A stretch of DNA of 64,000 bases, from positions 35,009,143-35,073,142 of the forward strand of contig NC_088714.1 of assembly GCF_963576615.1 (NCBI RefSeq), given 5' to 3'. A program made the translations under genes and the position numbers. This DNA comes from Watersipora subatra (lineage: Eukaryota > Bryozoa > Gymnolaemata > Cheilostomatida > Watersiporidae). The notes beneath the pieces were generated by a model. The model searched no databases. It had not been told where the DNA came from and saw only the letters and a list, made by a program, of their open reading frames with translations. This document shows, piece after piece, positions 23,201-32,900 of the stretch (position 1 is the stretch's first letter; every line of letters begins with the position of its first letter).

Positions 23201-24880
23201 ATTTATGTAATTTTTGGTAGAAGTTGATAAAGTCGTCGCTTAGTAATGCAGGAAAAATACATCAATGTTATGAAGTCTTAAATATTGCCGCGGGTGCATT
23301 TATTTATGACTAAGTAAATGGATGGGTTACTTAGCCTGCATTGCGTTATGCTATAAGCTAAAGCAAATCGGAAGGCGATTCCTACTACAAATGGATGGAG
23401 GATAAACAAGTCAATGCGCAACTCACGTTCAAAACCAAATTTCTTTGATCGTGCAGTGTTCCATGTTCTTATCACTGATCAATATAATTATAATTAAGAC
23501 CATGGTAGTGAAGCAAACGCTGAAAACTTTGAATACAATGAGAAAAGTGATAGTGATATTAATTCGGACAATGATAAAGGAACAGTTATAACAACGTGGT
23601 GTAAGGACTGTGGAATTAGTCACTGCCGAAAAGAACGTTTCACAGCATAACATACATGAACAGTTGTTGTAATACATATGTGAATGGATGTTCACATACA
23701 AAAGAACTTCCTAATCCAAATAGATTCGAGACCCTGTATCCTATATTCATACAGAGTATATACAAGCCCTGTATCCTATATTCATACAGAGTATATTAAA
23801 TTTTCAATAAATTCAATATACTCCGCACAAACGTTTCAGTCATTTTGGATAGATTTTGAACCGGCAACTTGTTTAAGTAGGTAAGTATCAAGGTTTGAAG
23901 ACAGTGTCCATTCTGGCTCCCGATAAGAGCTAACTTATAACTTTAACTTGTATACCCTGATTATCATCTGGTTGTGTATTGGTTGGGGTTTTTCTTACAG
24001 ATTATCATTCTAAAGACACACATTTAGGTTAGTTTTTGACATTTACAATTATGCATACATCAGGGAACAAGTTTTACATGTTTTTACTCAAAAGTTGTAT
24101 GTTCAAAATGCCTTTCCATGATACATTTTAGTTTTGTCATGGTAAAATGTGTAGTTCACATGACACTAGCTCACACATGGTAAATATCACCCCTTTGATT
24201 GCTCCATATAGTAGCAACATCCTCAGTTTTCAGCATCCTCTGTTCTTTTTGAAATTAGTAGGCCTAATATAAAATGGCTGTTTGGCATATTTGTTTAAAA
24301 CTTTCAGGTATTGTTTGAAATAGGTGTGGGTGTAGCTAAGATAAAATTTTTATTTTATTCTGTCTGATTCAAACCATAACAAACCTGTGTCAGACATCTA
24401 GTCAAGGCTTACTAGATGTAGTTGAGCGCTGTTCTGAGAGTGTAGGCTATGTACAATATATATATATGAAGATTCATAGACGTGATTCAGAATTTCGTGA
24501 TTCATAGAAAGAAAGACGTGATTCATAGATTCATGAAGTTAAAAAGTTAATATAAAAAAATTACAGTCTAAGACATCCAGCTATGTGATATTTTTGTATT
24601 GTAGCAATGCTATGACTACCACACCTTTGTTGATATTAACAGTTGTACTCCTATTCTTGGACAGTCAAATTTTACTGTTACATCAAATTTTGTTTTGAAG
24701 TATTTGCATTGTACTCATTCTCAAATATCCTTGAGAGATGCTTCAGCACTTGCTTGAGATTGACCTCTAGCTGACCTTTAGTAAACCTTTACAGATATGA
24801 GGAAGGCACTTCCCATGGATAAAGAGAAAAATTCTATAGTACCATTGAAACACCCAGTTCCTCCTGATGAAGTTGACTAG
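14158..24880 (+). CDS. NAA20: NAA20, catalytic subunit of N-terminal acetyltransferase B (NatB), complete
   Basis: NatB acetylates the first methionine of proteins starting Met-Asp, -Glu, -Asn or -Gln, co-translationally at the ribosome, with the auxiliary subunit NAA25 (not in this window). Exons 14158-14210, 15398-15422, 15547-15637, 17281-17410, 22655-22791 and 24795-24880 join without a break into 173 residues; the usual length is about 178. The protein opens MTTLRPLRCDDFFKFN, close to the family start, so the ATG is secure. The acetyl-CoA loop RRLGLAGK lies at residues 82-89 after the HGHVT strand; FVDLFVR, VA.DMYKQ, YYSG and DEDAYDMRKAL follow, and the end is HPVPPDEVD. All six junctions obey GT-AG. 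Introns are 1.19, 0.12, 1.64, 5.24 and 2.00 kb and hold a duplicated 470-bp repeat, two minisatellites and a decayed ORF. The acceptor of exon 4 is part of a minisatellite (see findings). An AATAAA at 25080 is a fair poly(A) signal. Confidence 0.95.
14238..14470 (-). repeat. tRNA-like SINE copy with inserted perfect hairpin
   Basis: Minus strand: GTGGATAGACAATCGGATTA, box-B-like GAGTTTAAATGC, and a tail with GACACACAGACAGACACAC. A 19-bp perfect inverted repeat sits inside at 14285-14324. Lies in NAA20 intron 1. Confidence 0.5.
14605..15217 (+). mobile_element. Helitron-like non-autonomous element, copy A
   Basis: Homologous, in opposite orientation, to 47592-48260 over about 600 bp. Its right end TTACCCAGGCAAGG..ATAG followed by T is a decayed form of the Helitron 3' end (GC-rich hairpin, CTAG, then T). 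On its minus strand both copies encode a related peptide with KKVTV, EAI.QNF and YWYK.KNEIS.CLC, so this part was once coding. The 5' end is not resolved. Confidence 0.5.
15398..15422 (+). CDS. NAA20: NAA20 exon 2 (25-bp micro-exon)
   Basis: Only 25 bp, between acceptor TTTTTTAG and donor GTATCC. It completes the proline codon and encodes NLDPLTET, the conserved family segment. It leaves in phase 0. Confidence 0.9.
15547..15637 (+). CDS. NAA20: NAA20 exon 3
   Basis: 91 bp from acceptor GAAGCAG to donor GTTAGT, encoding YSIPFYLHYVARWPEYLQVA and the MGY strand. The intron before it is only 124 bp. It leaves in phase 1. Confidence 0.93.
15975..16445 (+). repeat. 470-bp dispersed repeat, copy A (NAA20 intron 3)
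   Basis: Nearly identical to 28493-28965, with only a few substitutions and a 2-base indel in 470 bp. It begins GGCCAGTATCAACTGGTCTG, which is one unit of the minisatellite adjoining copy B, and ends near CTACCCTGTGCA. Both contain the same small frame (MLNFLRITKVRKPEQP onward, closing about 65 codons later), which I do not recognise. Confidence 0.85.
16675..17280 (+). repeat. 37-bp minisatellite abutting NAA20 exon 4
   Basis: About sixteen units with TTCTCATACAGTAACATG and TATGTGCTCAGCAG as the two halves. The first dozen are almost identical; the last three or four diverge (GAATTTGATCAGAAGGTG). The last unit supplies the 3' splice acceptor TTCTCATACAG of NAA20 exon 4. Confidence 0.95.
17281..17410 (+). 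CDS. NAA20: NAA20 exon 4 (acetyl-CoA binding loop)
   Basis: 130 bp from acceptor TTCTCATACAG to donor GTAGGT. It completes a Val codon, then reads IGKCEG, HGHVTCITVTPEY, RRLGLAGK and LEDIS. The acceptor sequence is the same string repeated throughout the 37-bp minisatellite directly upstream. Confidence 0.93.
18607..21800 (+). pseudogene. decayed copy of an invertebrate repetitive gene family with D-H-E-E-A-D motif
   Basis: Frame-broken coding relic within NAA20 intron 4. Pieces in order: SPKKITRSNSALDFSAP, then ICVICEKKV (18740-18767, a Cys-x2-Cys motif), a transposon insertion (18791-19824), DTILDDVLIAHAKRYK and HVDLVIDNYY (20590-20670), ACDHEEADMNL (20920-20950), SFDTDVAIMAL (20990-21025), a segment like L-I-C-L-H-A-F-S-S-C-D (21140-21170), and a C-terminal Cys-rich tail near 21650-21750 followed by an acidic end. 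Many uncharacterised proteins of corals, molluscs and other invertebrates show this order (H-E-E-A-D-T, then S-P-D-T-D-V, then G-C-D-x-T); I know them only as multi-copy, possibly transposon-derived. At least four frame changes or stops make this copy dead. Confidence 0.6.
18791..19824. mobile_element. TA-flanked mariner-like MITE, family M1 copy 1
   Basis: Ends CAGTCATACCTCGA and, inverted, TCGAAGTATAACTG. TA duplication at 18789-18790 and 19825-19826. Subterminal GAGCTTAATGCGTTCTG and the CTCGTATG themes are shared with the element at 29702. It splits the decayed D-H-E-E-A-D gene copy. Confidence 0.75.
22365..22580. repeat. 23-bp minisatellite before NAA20 exon 5
   Basis: About nine units around GTGACTCACAAGGTTTATAG. 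Variants alternate every three units, so the array has a weak 69-bp higher-order period. Confidence 0.9.
22655..22791 (+). CDS. NAA20: NAA20 exon 5
   Basis: 137 bp from acceptor CATTTTATAG to donor GTGAGT, encoding FVDLFVRKSNEVAIDMYKQ, then YYSGEVDEDAY. A 23-bp minisatellite ends about 80 bp before it. Confidence 0.94.
22860..24790. other. NAA20 intron 5
   Basis: No gene seen. A short tandem pair at 23730-23800 (CCTGTATCCTATATTCATAC twice) and an AT-rich stretch near 24455 are the only structure noted. Confidence 0.5.
24795..24880 (+). CDS. NAA20: NAA20 exon 6 (C-terminus and stop)
   Basis: 86 bp after acceptor CTTTACAG, reading DMRKALPMDKEKNSIVPLK, then HPVPPDEVD and a TAG stop at 24878-24880, the usual NAA20 tail. 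Confidence 0.93.
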
Positions 24881-25079
24881 CCTTATACTGAAATCTACAC
24901 CCTCATCTCTTATCAACACTCCTCTAGTTTCAACTCGCTACAGAATATTTTAGAATTTGCATTTTGACTCCAATGTTGATAACTATCAATTGAGGCTGCC
25001 TAAGACAATAAGACAATTGTTAAAGCCTAAGACAAACGTGTTGTTGTTAGAATAGGTTGCCATAGTGATTGTTATCTCT

Positions 25080-25085
25080 AATAAA
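25080..25085 (+). promoter_or_regulatory. possible NAA20 poly(A) signal
   Basis: Canonical AATAAA 200 bp after the NAA20 stop codon, in the expected orientation. Confidence 0.45.
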
Positions 25086-26766
25086 CTTGCCGATCAATCG
25101 TATAAGAGGACCACACTTCAACTTGCACATGGGTTTCATTGGTGAATTTATGAGCTGCTAAGAAGCAAATACAGACTCACCCGGATAGAAATCTGTAATA
25201 TACTGCCACAGTCGGATTCCATCTTGTTTCAGATCTATGCTAGATCAGATTCATGATATCTACAACTTAAATTCCATTTGCCGATTCCAGATCCGCATCC
25301 CTTTTCTTCAATTTCAATGTTTTTAAAAAAAATGGTGATTTTGCATGTAAGTTGCTGATGAAAGTCGAGCAGTCAATATTTACAAGTTGACAAGCTATTT
25401 AAAGCTATCTATAAATATGCTATTTATCAGATTTATTTTCATGATGAATGAGCCATCACATCGGTTCTACAAAAAAACATTTAATAGCATGTTCGGAGTT
25501 GTATACTTTCTCACTCAAGGGCTACATTAAGGTTTTCTTATTTTTTCCAAAAGCGCATCTTAACAAAAGTTGACAATTTTAGATATCTTTTGATACTTTG
25601 ATGTTTCAATATGTTATTGCTGTAGAAACATTTATAGTAGCCATTTATTTTGAACTGCTTGATAAATTAATCCTTGAAAACTGGCTGGATGTACATTGAA
25701 GCGCCAACCTTCATTCACCATCAGGGATGGTCTTGGATGTGGTTTGACTGACCAGCCTTGCAAACCTGTTACCATAACCTATCTTTCCGGCAGCTATTCT
25801 GACAGCCTCGTAGAATTACAATCCTAGTGTAAGTCAACTACTGCCCGCGTTAAAGATGACAATATGCTCAAATCCACAGCCATGACAAAAGGGAGCTTCT
25901 CGGTGGCTGATGACTTCACCAAAATATGCCAAATCTACTTTGCATTGTTTGTCGAAAGATTACAAATCAGTAGCCACAATTATTCCTACATGGGTAAACT
26001 CTAGCATCTGGTTTTGAAGACTAACTTGCAAACAGAGTTTTCATAGTAATGTTGTCGTGATTACTGAAGCTCATACATATGACAAGTTTACCATTGAGTA
26101 AGTGTAGGCTCCTGAAGTTGTAGGAAGAAATGATCCTGGGTGTGGCAAGATAAGGTGACTCGTGAACACTTTGCACACGAGCGTGTTGAAATCATGATAC
26201 AATTATAAAAATACATGTTTTATTCACTGACAATAATTCAAAAAGTAGGGATAAATAAAACTAGAATATTTTTAAATATGGAAAATTACAGTAATAGAGT
26301 AAAATGTGTATCAGCAAAAACAGCCAGTGAAATTTACCTGTTTTATGCTGTTAAATCTTCACTTTCCATGTACATGACTTAGCGCTGATAAGGTGAAAAA
26401 CAATGGGCCAGCACTGCACATCTTTTTTTTAGTTAAACAATAATTACAAGAAAGCCTCTCGCAAGGTGTTTGAATGCCACTTGTAATGTTTAATAACCTG
26501 GCCACAAGTTACAATTATGATGTATAACATTTAATTTGGTCAACAACTTACAGAAAAATTTCTATAACCAATGAGAATAACAAAATAGATGATAGCAAAA
26601 AGCTGGAAGAGCACAAATAAATGCACAACTGTATGGAATTGGAGAGCTAGGGTAAAAACATATGTAATCTTTGTAATGTATTATTAATGGCAAGCAGTAA
26701 AATGCTCATATCTGCATACAAAATGACTGTTGTGAATATTAATAATCGTAACAAATCTTGGAGTCG
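25086..26766. other. NAA20/BTBD17 tail-to-tail spacer
   Basis: Holds the presumed 3' untranslated regions of both genes. No ORF, tandem array or inverted repeat recognised. Confidence 0.5.
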
Positions 26767-26991
26767 TTAGTCCGGTTTCCGTACACTAATAACTGGCTTT
26801 ATCAATATTACCATGGTTTTACCAGCTCCAGTGACTTCCAATGGAACATCTATGATTTCCGCTTGACCTCTTCGACAACAAGCCTTCTCAGGTTTGACCA
26901 CCTGTATTATTTTATCACTAGTGTCATATATGATGACGGTTGACTCATAGGCAGCATTGTTATTATTCAGTGTGGCGTCTTGACATTGAAT
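26767..26991 (-). CDS. BTBD17: BTBD17-like exon 8 (C-terminus and stop)
   Basis: 74 codons plus TAA after acceptor ATATTTTAG, ending KTMVILIKPVISVRKPD. A TTTATT at 26219-26224 (AATAAA on the gene strand) is a possible poly(A) signal about 540 bp beyond the stop. Confidence 0.9.
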   Translation of the reverse strand: MQCQDATLNNNNAAYESTVIIYDTSDKIIQVVKPEKACCRRGQAEIIDVPLEVTGAGKTMVILIKPVISVRKPD

Positions 26992-29900
26992 CTAAAATAT
27001 AAATATCTCACCTATTATGATTTTTCATGGTGCTATGGAGATTTCTACAGCAGCAATCAAAGTCAGTTCCTGAAATATCATAACGGATACCATTTTATGC
27101 AAGAAAATGCATAAATTGTTTGTGGTGAAGTTCCGTTTCTATGGCAAACTCCCTTCTGAATTTTATAATTGTATACCCATCTCACCAACTGACATACACC
27201 CCAACCAATTTATATGGACTCGCTGCTGGCAGCAATCCTTACTATAGGACCCGTGTATGTCCGTGTGTTCAAAGCCACGGCTGGAGGTTGGAAACAAGAT
27301 TTCATCGTATGGGATTCAAACTTGAGATATTCGGCTGGATAGACCAACATTCGAATACCTGCACTAATTCTCCCCGCACCCGTGTCTTCTGGCACTTTTG
27401 AATAATTGTGCAGATAGTTGTTCTCCAATCTGTACTGACAGAGGTCTAGTACTGACAGAGGTCTAGTACTGACAGAGGTCTAGCACTGACAGAGGTCTAG
27501 TACTGACAGAGGGCTAGTACTGACAGAGGGCTAGTATCAATCGGTCTACTGACATGCAGGTGGCTAGTATCAACCGGTCTAAACTGACAGAGGGCTAGTA
27601 TCAACCGGTCTGTACTGACATGCAGGTGGCTAGTATCAACCGGTCTGTACTGACAGAGGGCTAGTACTGACAGAGGGCTAGTACCGGCAGAGGTCTAGTA
27701 CCGACAGAGGTCTAGTACCAACAGAGGTCTAGTACTGACAGAGGGCTAGTACTGTCAGAGGGCTAGTATCAACCGGTTTGTACTGACATGCAGGTGGCTA
27801 GTATCAACCGGTCTAGACTGACAGAGGGCTAGTATCAACCCGTCTGTACTAACAGGGGGCTAGTATAAACCGGTCTGTACTGACAGGGGGCTAGTATTAA
27901 CCGGTCTAGACTGACAGAGGGCTAGTATCAACCGGTCTGTACTAACATGCAGGTGGCTAGTATCAACCGGTTTAGACTGACAGGGGGCTAGTATCAACCG
28001 GTCTGTACTGACAGGGGGCTAGTATTAACCGGTCTAGACTGACAGAGAGCTAGTATCAACCGGTCTGTACTGACAGGGGGCTATTATAAACCGGTATGTA
28101 CTAACATGCAGGTGGCTAGTATCAACCGGTCTAGACTGACAGAGGGCTAGTATCAACCCGTCTGTACTAACAGGGGGCTAGTATAAACCGGTCTGTACTG
28201 ACAGGGGGCTAGTATTAACCGGTCTAGACTGACAGAGGGCTAGTATCAACCGGTCTGTACTAACATGCAGGTGGCTAGTATCAACCGGTCTAGACTGACA
28301 GAGGGCTAGTATCAACCCGTCTGTACTAACAGGGGGCTATTATAAACCGGTCTGTACTGACAGGGGGCTAGTATTAACCGGTCTAGACTGACAGAGGGCT
28401 AGTATCAACCGGTCTGTACTGACATGCAGGTGGCTAGTATCAACCGGTCTAGACTGACAGAGAGCTAGTATCAACCGGTCTGTACTGACAGAGGCCAGTA
28501 TCAACTGGTCTGTACTGACAGGGGGTTAGTATCAAATAAAAAGTAAATGAACTTTTCTATCACAAGATGAAATCATTTTGGTGTAATTCGGAAATTCATC
28601 ATCAAGCCAACACCAGGCTGTCCAAAAATGTTTTAAAATATTAGCTAGACAGCATATAAATCATTACTATGCATTAATATTGTCGGTTGATAATCAGTTG
28701 AAAACAAAAATATATTGTTTATGAGCTCCACCGAGTTGAGTGACAAAGGTTTTTGTTAAATTTCTTAAGAATAACAAAGGTAAGAAAGCCGGAGCAGCCT
28801 CTTGGTCTCCAGTGCCTGACTTGTGAACAACAGTTTAGGGTTGAATTCCCAGACAAACCATTAGTGGTGTTAAGAATGCATGAAACTTTATATTACTTCT
28901 ACCACCAAACAAAATGTTGCTGCCTTGAAGATGAATCTGGAAACTTTGCATGACTACCCTGTGCAAGGATTTGTTAAAAAATAAACAAATGTAACGAAAC
29001 TGGATATCTTTATGTATGGTTGAAAAAGGAAGCATAATGGATTTCCTATCCCAATGATGACAAATTCAGCCCTCAGGAAGACAACCTAGAACTAGTTGTC
29101 ACAACTGAATGTCAATAAAACCATGCTATAATGTATATAATGTACTTTAAATATTTTGTGAATTTCTAACATTGAGTAAATAAAAATTACTTCAAATTCC
29201 TGAAGCAACTCCCTTCGTTTACAAACCAAAACAAAAATCTTTTCGAGTAAAATTTGTCAGCAATTTCTAATGTGTCTCATTGCACATAGAGATGATTTTT
29301 AGTCTGTGTTAAACAATCTAGTTTATGATGACTAGTTGCTAGTTTCTGCTGATACTCACGTGTAGGGACCATACGCCGGTGCTGGCTATTCTCCTGTAAC
29401 TCAGTTTCCACTCAGCATCCCTGCGCTGGTCCGGCAGCGGAGATGGACTGGTCTTCACCTCAACTTGCATGGCATATCTCATAGTGTTCTGTATTCTCAC
29501 GCTGTCCACCTTTGTGAACGAGACACAAGAGAGATAGAGAAGAGTTTTACATGATGCATAAACAGAAGAAAATAGGTAGTTGGAGGCGTGTCAGGTGTGA
29601 GAGAGAGAGAAAGACATTCAGCCTAAATCTGTTGTGTGATAGTATTCTACGTAGAAAATTAGAGGCAATAAGCAACCATGACAGGAAACAATTTGACTAT
29701 ACAGTCATACCTCAACCTAGGAGCTTAATGCGTTATGTGACTGAGCTTGTAGTTCAGTTTACTCGTGTTTCAAGGCACTATTTCTTATATAAAATAAATA
29801 AATACAAATTAATCCATGACCATGGTATGAAAAACCAAGTATAACAGAATATTACGGTGGGAAACGTGTTTTAATTGTTGTAATTCAATACTTACGCTAA

Positions 29901-32900
29901 CAAAGTAACAAATACCTGCTTAGTTGATAAAATCTGCAATAAAAGATAACTACACTATGTACAATACTATAAGTTTTAACCTTCGAGACAGATGTAGTAG
30001 CTAATGGCGGTCTGAGAGAGACTTAGCAGCAACGAGTTCAGTACAGTAAAATCTTGTGACGCTAAATAACAGAAATATTGAATTTAACTTATACGAATTT
30101 AGTTTACTAAACACACACTTTGAGCTAAGTTTTAATCTTTTTACTAAACTTACTTTAATTTTGTCATCTTTATTTTTTATTATCCATTTCCGGTTTGGCG
30201 CTTTTTGCCTCAGATTCACTATAACTTTTAGCCAACCTTTGAAAAACTTTTTTCAAACTGATTTGGGGAGAACGGCCGATCCATGGTGTTCTCGCAAGCG
30301 ATCTCTCGCATACTTGGTCATAGAGTGTAATGGCCATCGAGAACCGCCTTGTACACTTGTATCTTAAAGGTTGACTTGCAACAAAATTCACATTACAGTT
30401 ATTTGGTATCAAAAGATTCACCATATCTTACTCTGTTGTGTTGTAGGTGCAAAATATGTGGAAATGTGATTACAAGCTCTTAAAAGCTCAAAAACGAAAA
30501 GCCGCCGTAGATTGGAATATCTTTATTTCTCTGACGTAGCCATGACATTTGGTTATGTCTTGTCAGGTGATGTTCTCACGTGAATTGAAAGGCCAATAAA
30601 AAGCTCAATATAAAACTTATCGTAGCACTAGTTTATGACAAACACTTCGGGTTTTACCGAATACCCCGTATCAAATATAGATGCTCGCTACTTTACAGTT
30701 TCGGCATTATTCAATCGTCAAGTGGTAATATGATCACCTGACCCAATACTTCGCAAATAATTTTTGCAGCACTTTTCGATTATTACAGGCAACCAACAGG
30801 CTCGTCATGATTATCAGACAATGATATGTACTCCTTCGAGCTAAGGTTAAAAAGTTTAAAGATTTTTTACGGTAAGTTATAAGATATCAGTGCTAAAAGT
30901 GACAACATTACAATGACGATAAAACAGACGCGTAAGAACAATAGACATGGTTTTATTGAATGCGTGAAGTATATTTGTGCAAATATTTCGATGAATAAGG
31001 TTGCGTGAAAGTGTAAACAGAAACCATCTCCCACAGCTAGGTCACATTTGAGCCGTTTTGGAAAGAGAATCCAAACTACGGCGGTCTCGTGTGGCTGCGA
31101 TTAACTGTTTGTTTTTGAGCTTTTAAGAGCTTGTAATCACATTTCCACATATTTTGCACCTACAACACAACAGAGTAAGACATGGTGAATCTTTTCATAT
31201 CAAATAACTGTAATGTGAATTTTGTTGCAAGTCAACCTTTAAATATTACTCGTATATCAAGGAAGAAACTTGCTCGAAATTCTTCTCATATCTCAATTTT
31301 CTCATACTTTGGGGCACTCATATATCGAGGTATGACTAATGCTACTGGTATGTTTTATGTAAAGGGAGTGTGGCATTAAAATTTTAAAACATTTATGCAG
31401 CAATAACACGGTTAACCACAATTATATTTGCTTTCGTTGTTCTGCATTTTGTTTGATGCGATGTGAAAATGCTGACAATTACGCATCCTGCTGAGTATGC
31501 AATACATGTCCATACTTTTAGTTTTACGAGTAGGGCAAAAGAAGGAAATGTGTAAGTTTTCATATTATATATTTTTATTTTAAATGAGAAAAGTTGTTTG
31601 TTTTTAGCACTTAGGTAAATTGAATATCAATGAAACAATGCAATACTTCTACATTTATGTAGATATATCTACTAAATACATCCATGTAGGCGTAGTCAAT
31701 GTAGATGTACTCACTCTACACACCATGTAGATGTACTCACTCAACACACCATGTAGATTGTAGATGTACTCACTCGATACATCTATGTAGATATATTCCC
31801 TTGATACATCTATGTAGATGTGTTAACTCAATACACCATGTAGATGTAGTCACTTGATACATTTATGTAGATGTACTCACTCAATGCATTTATGTAGATG
31901 CACTCACTCAATACATCTATGTATATGTACTAACTCGATACGTCTATGTAGATGTACTGACTCCATATATCTACATAGATGTACTAACTAGATACATTTA
32001 TGTAGATGTACTAACTCGGTACATCTATGTAGATGCACTCACTCAATACATCTACATAGATGTTCTACCGAGATACATCTATGTAAATGTACTCACTCTA
32101 TACATCTAAGAAGGACTAGTCACAACCAGTAAGCTAATCATTATTTCTTATTGTTATCATTATCAAACTGTCAATGACTTGAACTCTGTTTTTGTTTAAA
32201 TAGCTTGGCATTAAAACAAATAACGCATTACTACTATTTTACTATTAACTCATCAATATAATATTCGGTTGCATGAAAATAAACAATATTTATATTCAAC
32301 ACAAAAACACTATTCTATTCATTAGAGTCATTCATCCACCCCGTTGGCTCAGTGCCAAAACTGTGAGATTCAATTATTACATATTCCCTTCGAAATACTC
32401 CTCATAAATCTTTATTTCCAAAAACTAGAGATTAAATTCCGTATCCAATTGGCAGAATGCGATCAAATTATTACTAACGTTCGGGTAATTTTGCATTTCA
32501 ACCATAATTCATATATATAGTAACTTCAGAAGATTTCGCTCATACATGTATATATATATATACCTGTGAATCCAAGTAGTCTCGAGGTTGATATCTCAGA
32601 TCAAGGAACTCCTCCTGTATGTCTTTAATAGGCGCCATGCATAGCGAATGGAATCTGTAGGCGTGGCCAAGTTGTGCTGTCAAAAACTCCTTTACACTAT
32701 CATTGTGCGCAAGTTGACTCTGCTCGACCTGTAATAAAACAAACGGGTACTCATCTTACCAATGTAATGGAGTCAGACATATATCAACTCATCTTACCAA
32801 TGTAATGGAGTCAGACATATATCAACTCATCTTACCAATGTAATGGAGTCAGACATATATCAACTCATCTTACCAATGTAATGGAGTCAGACATATATCA

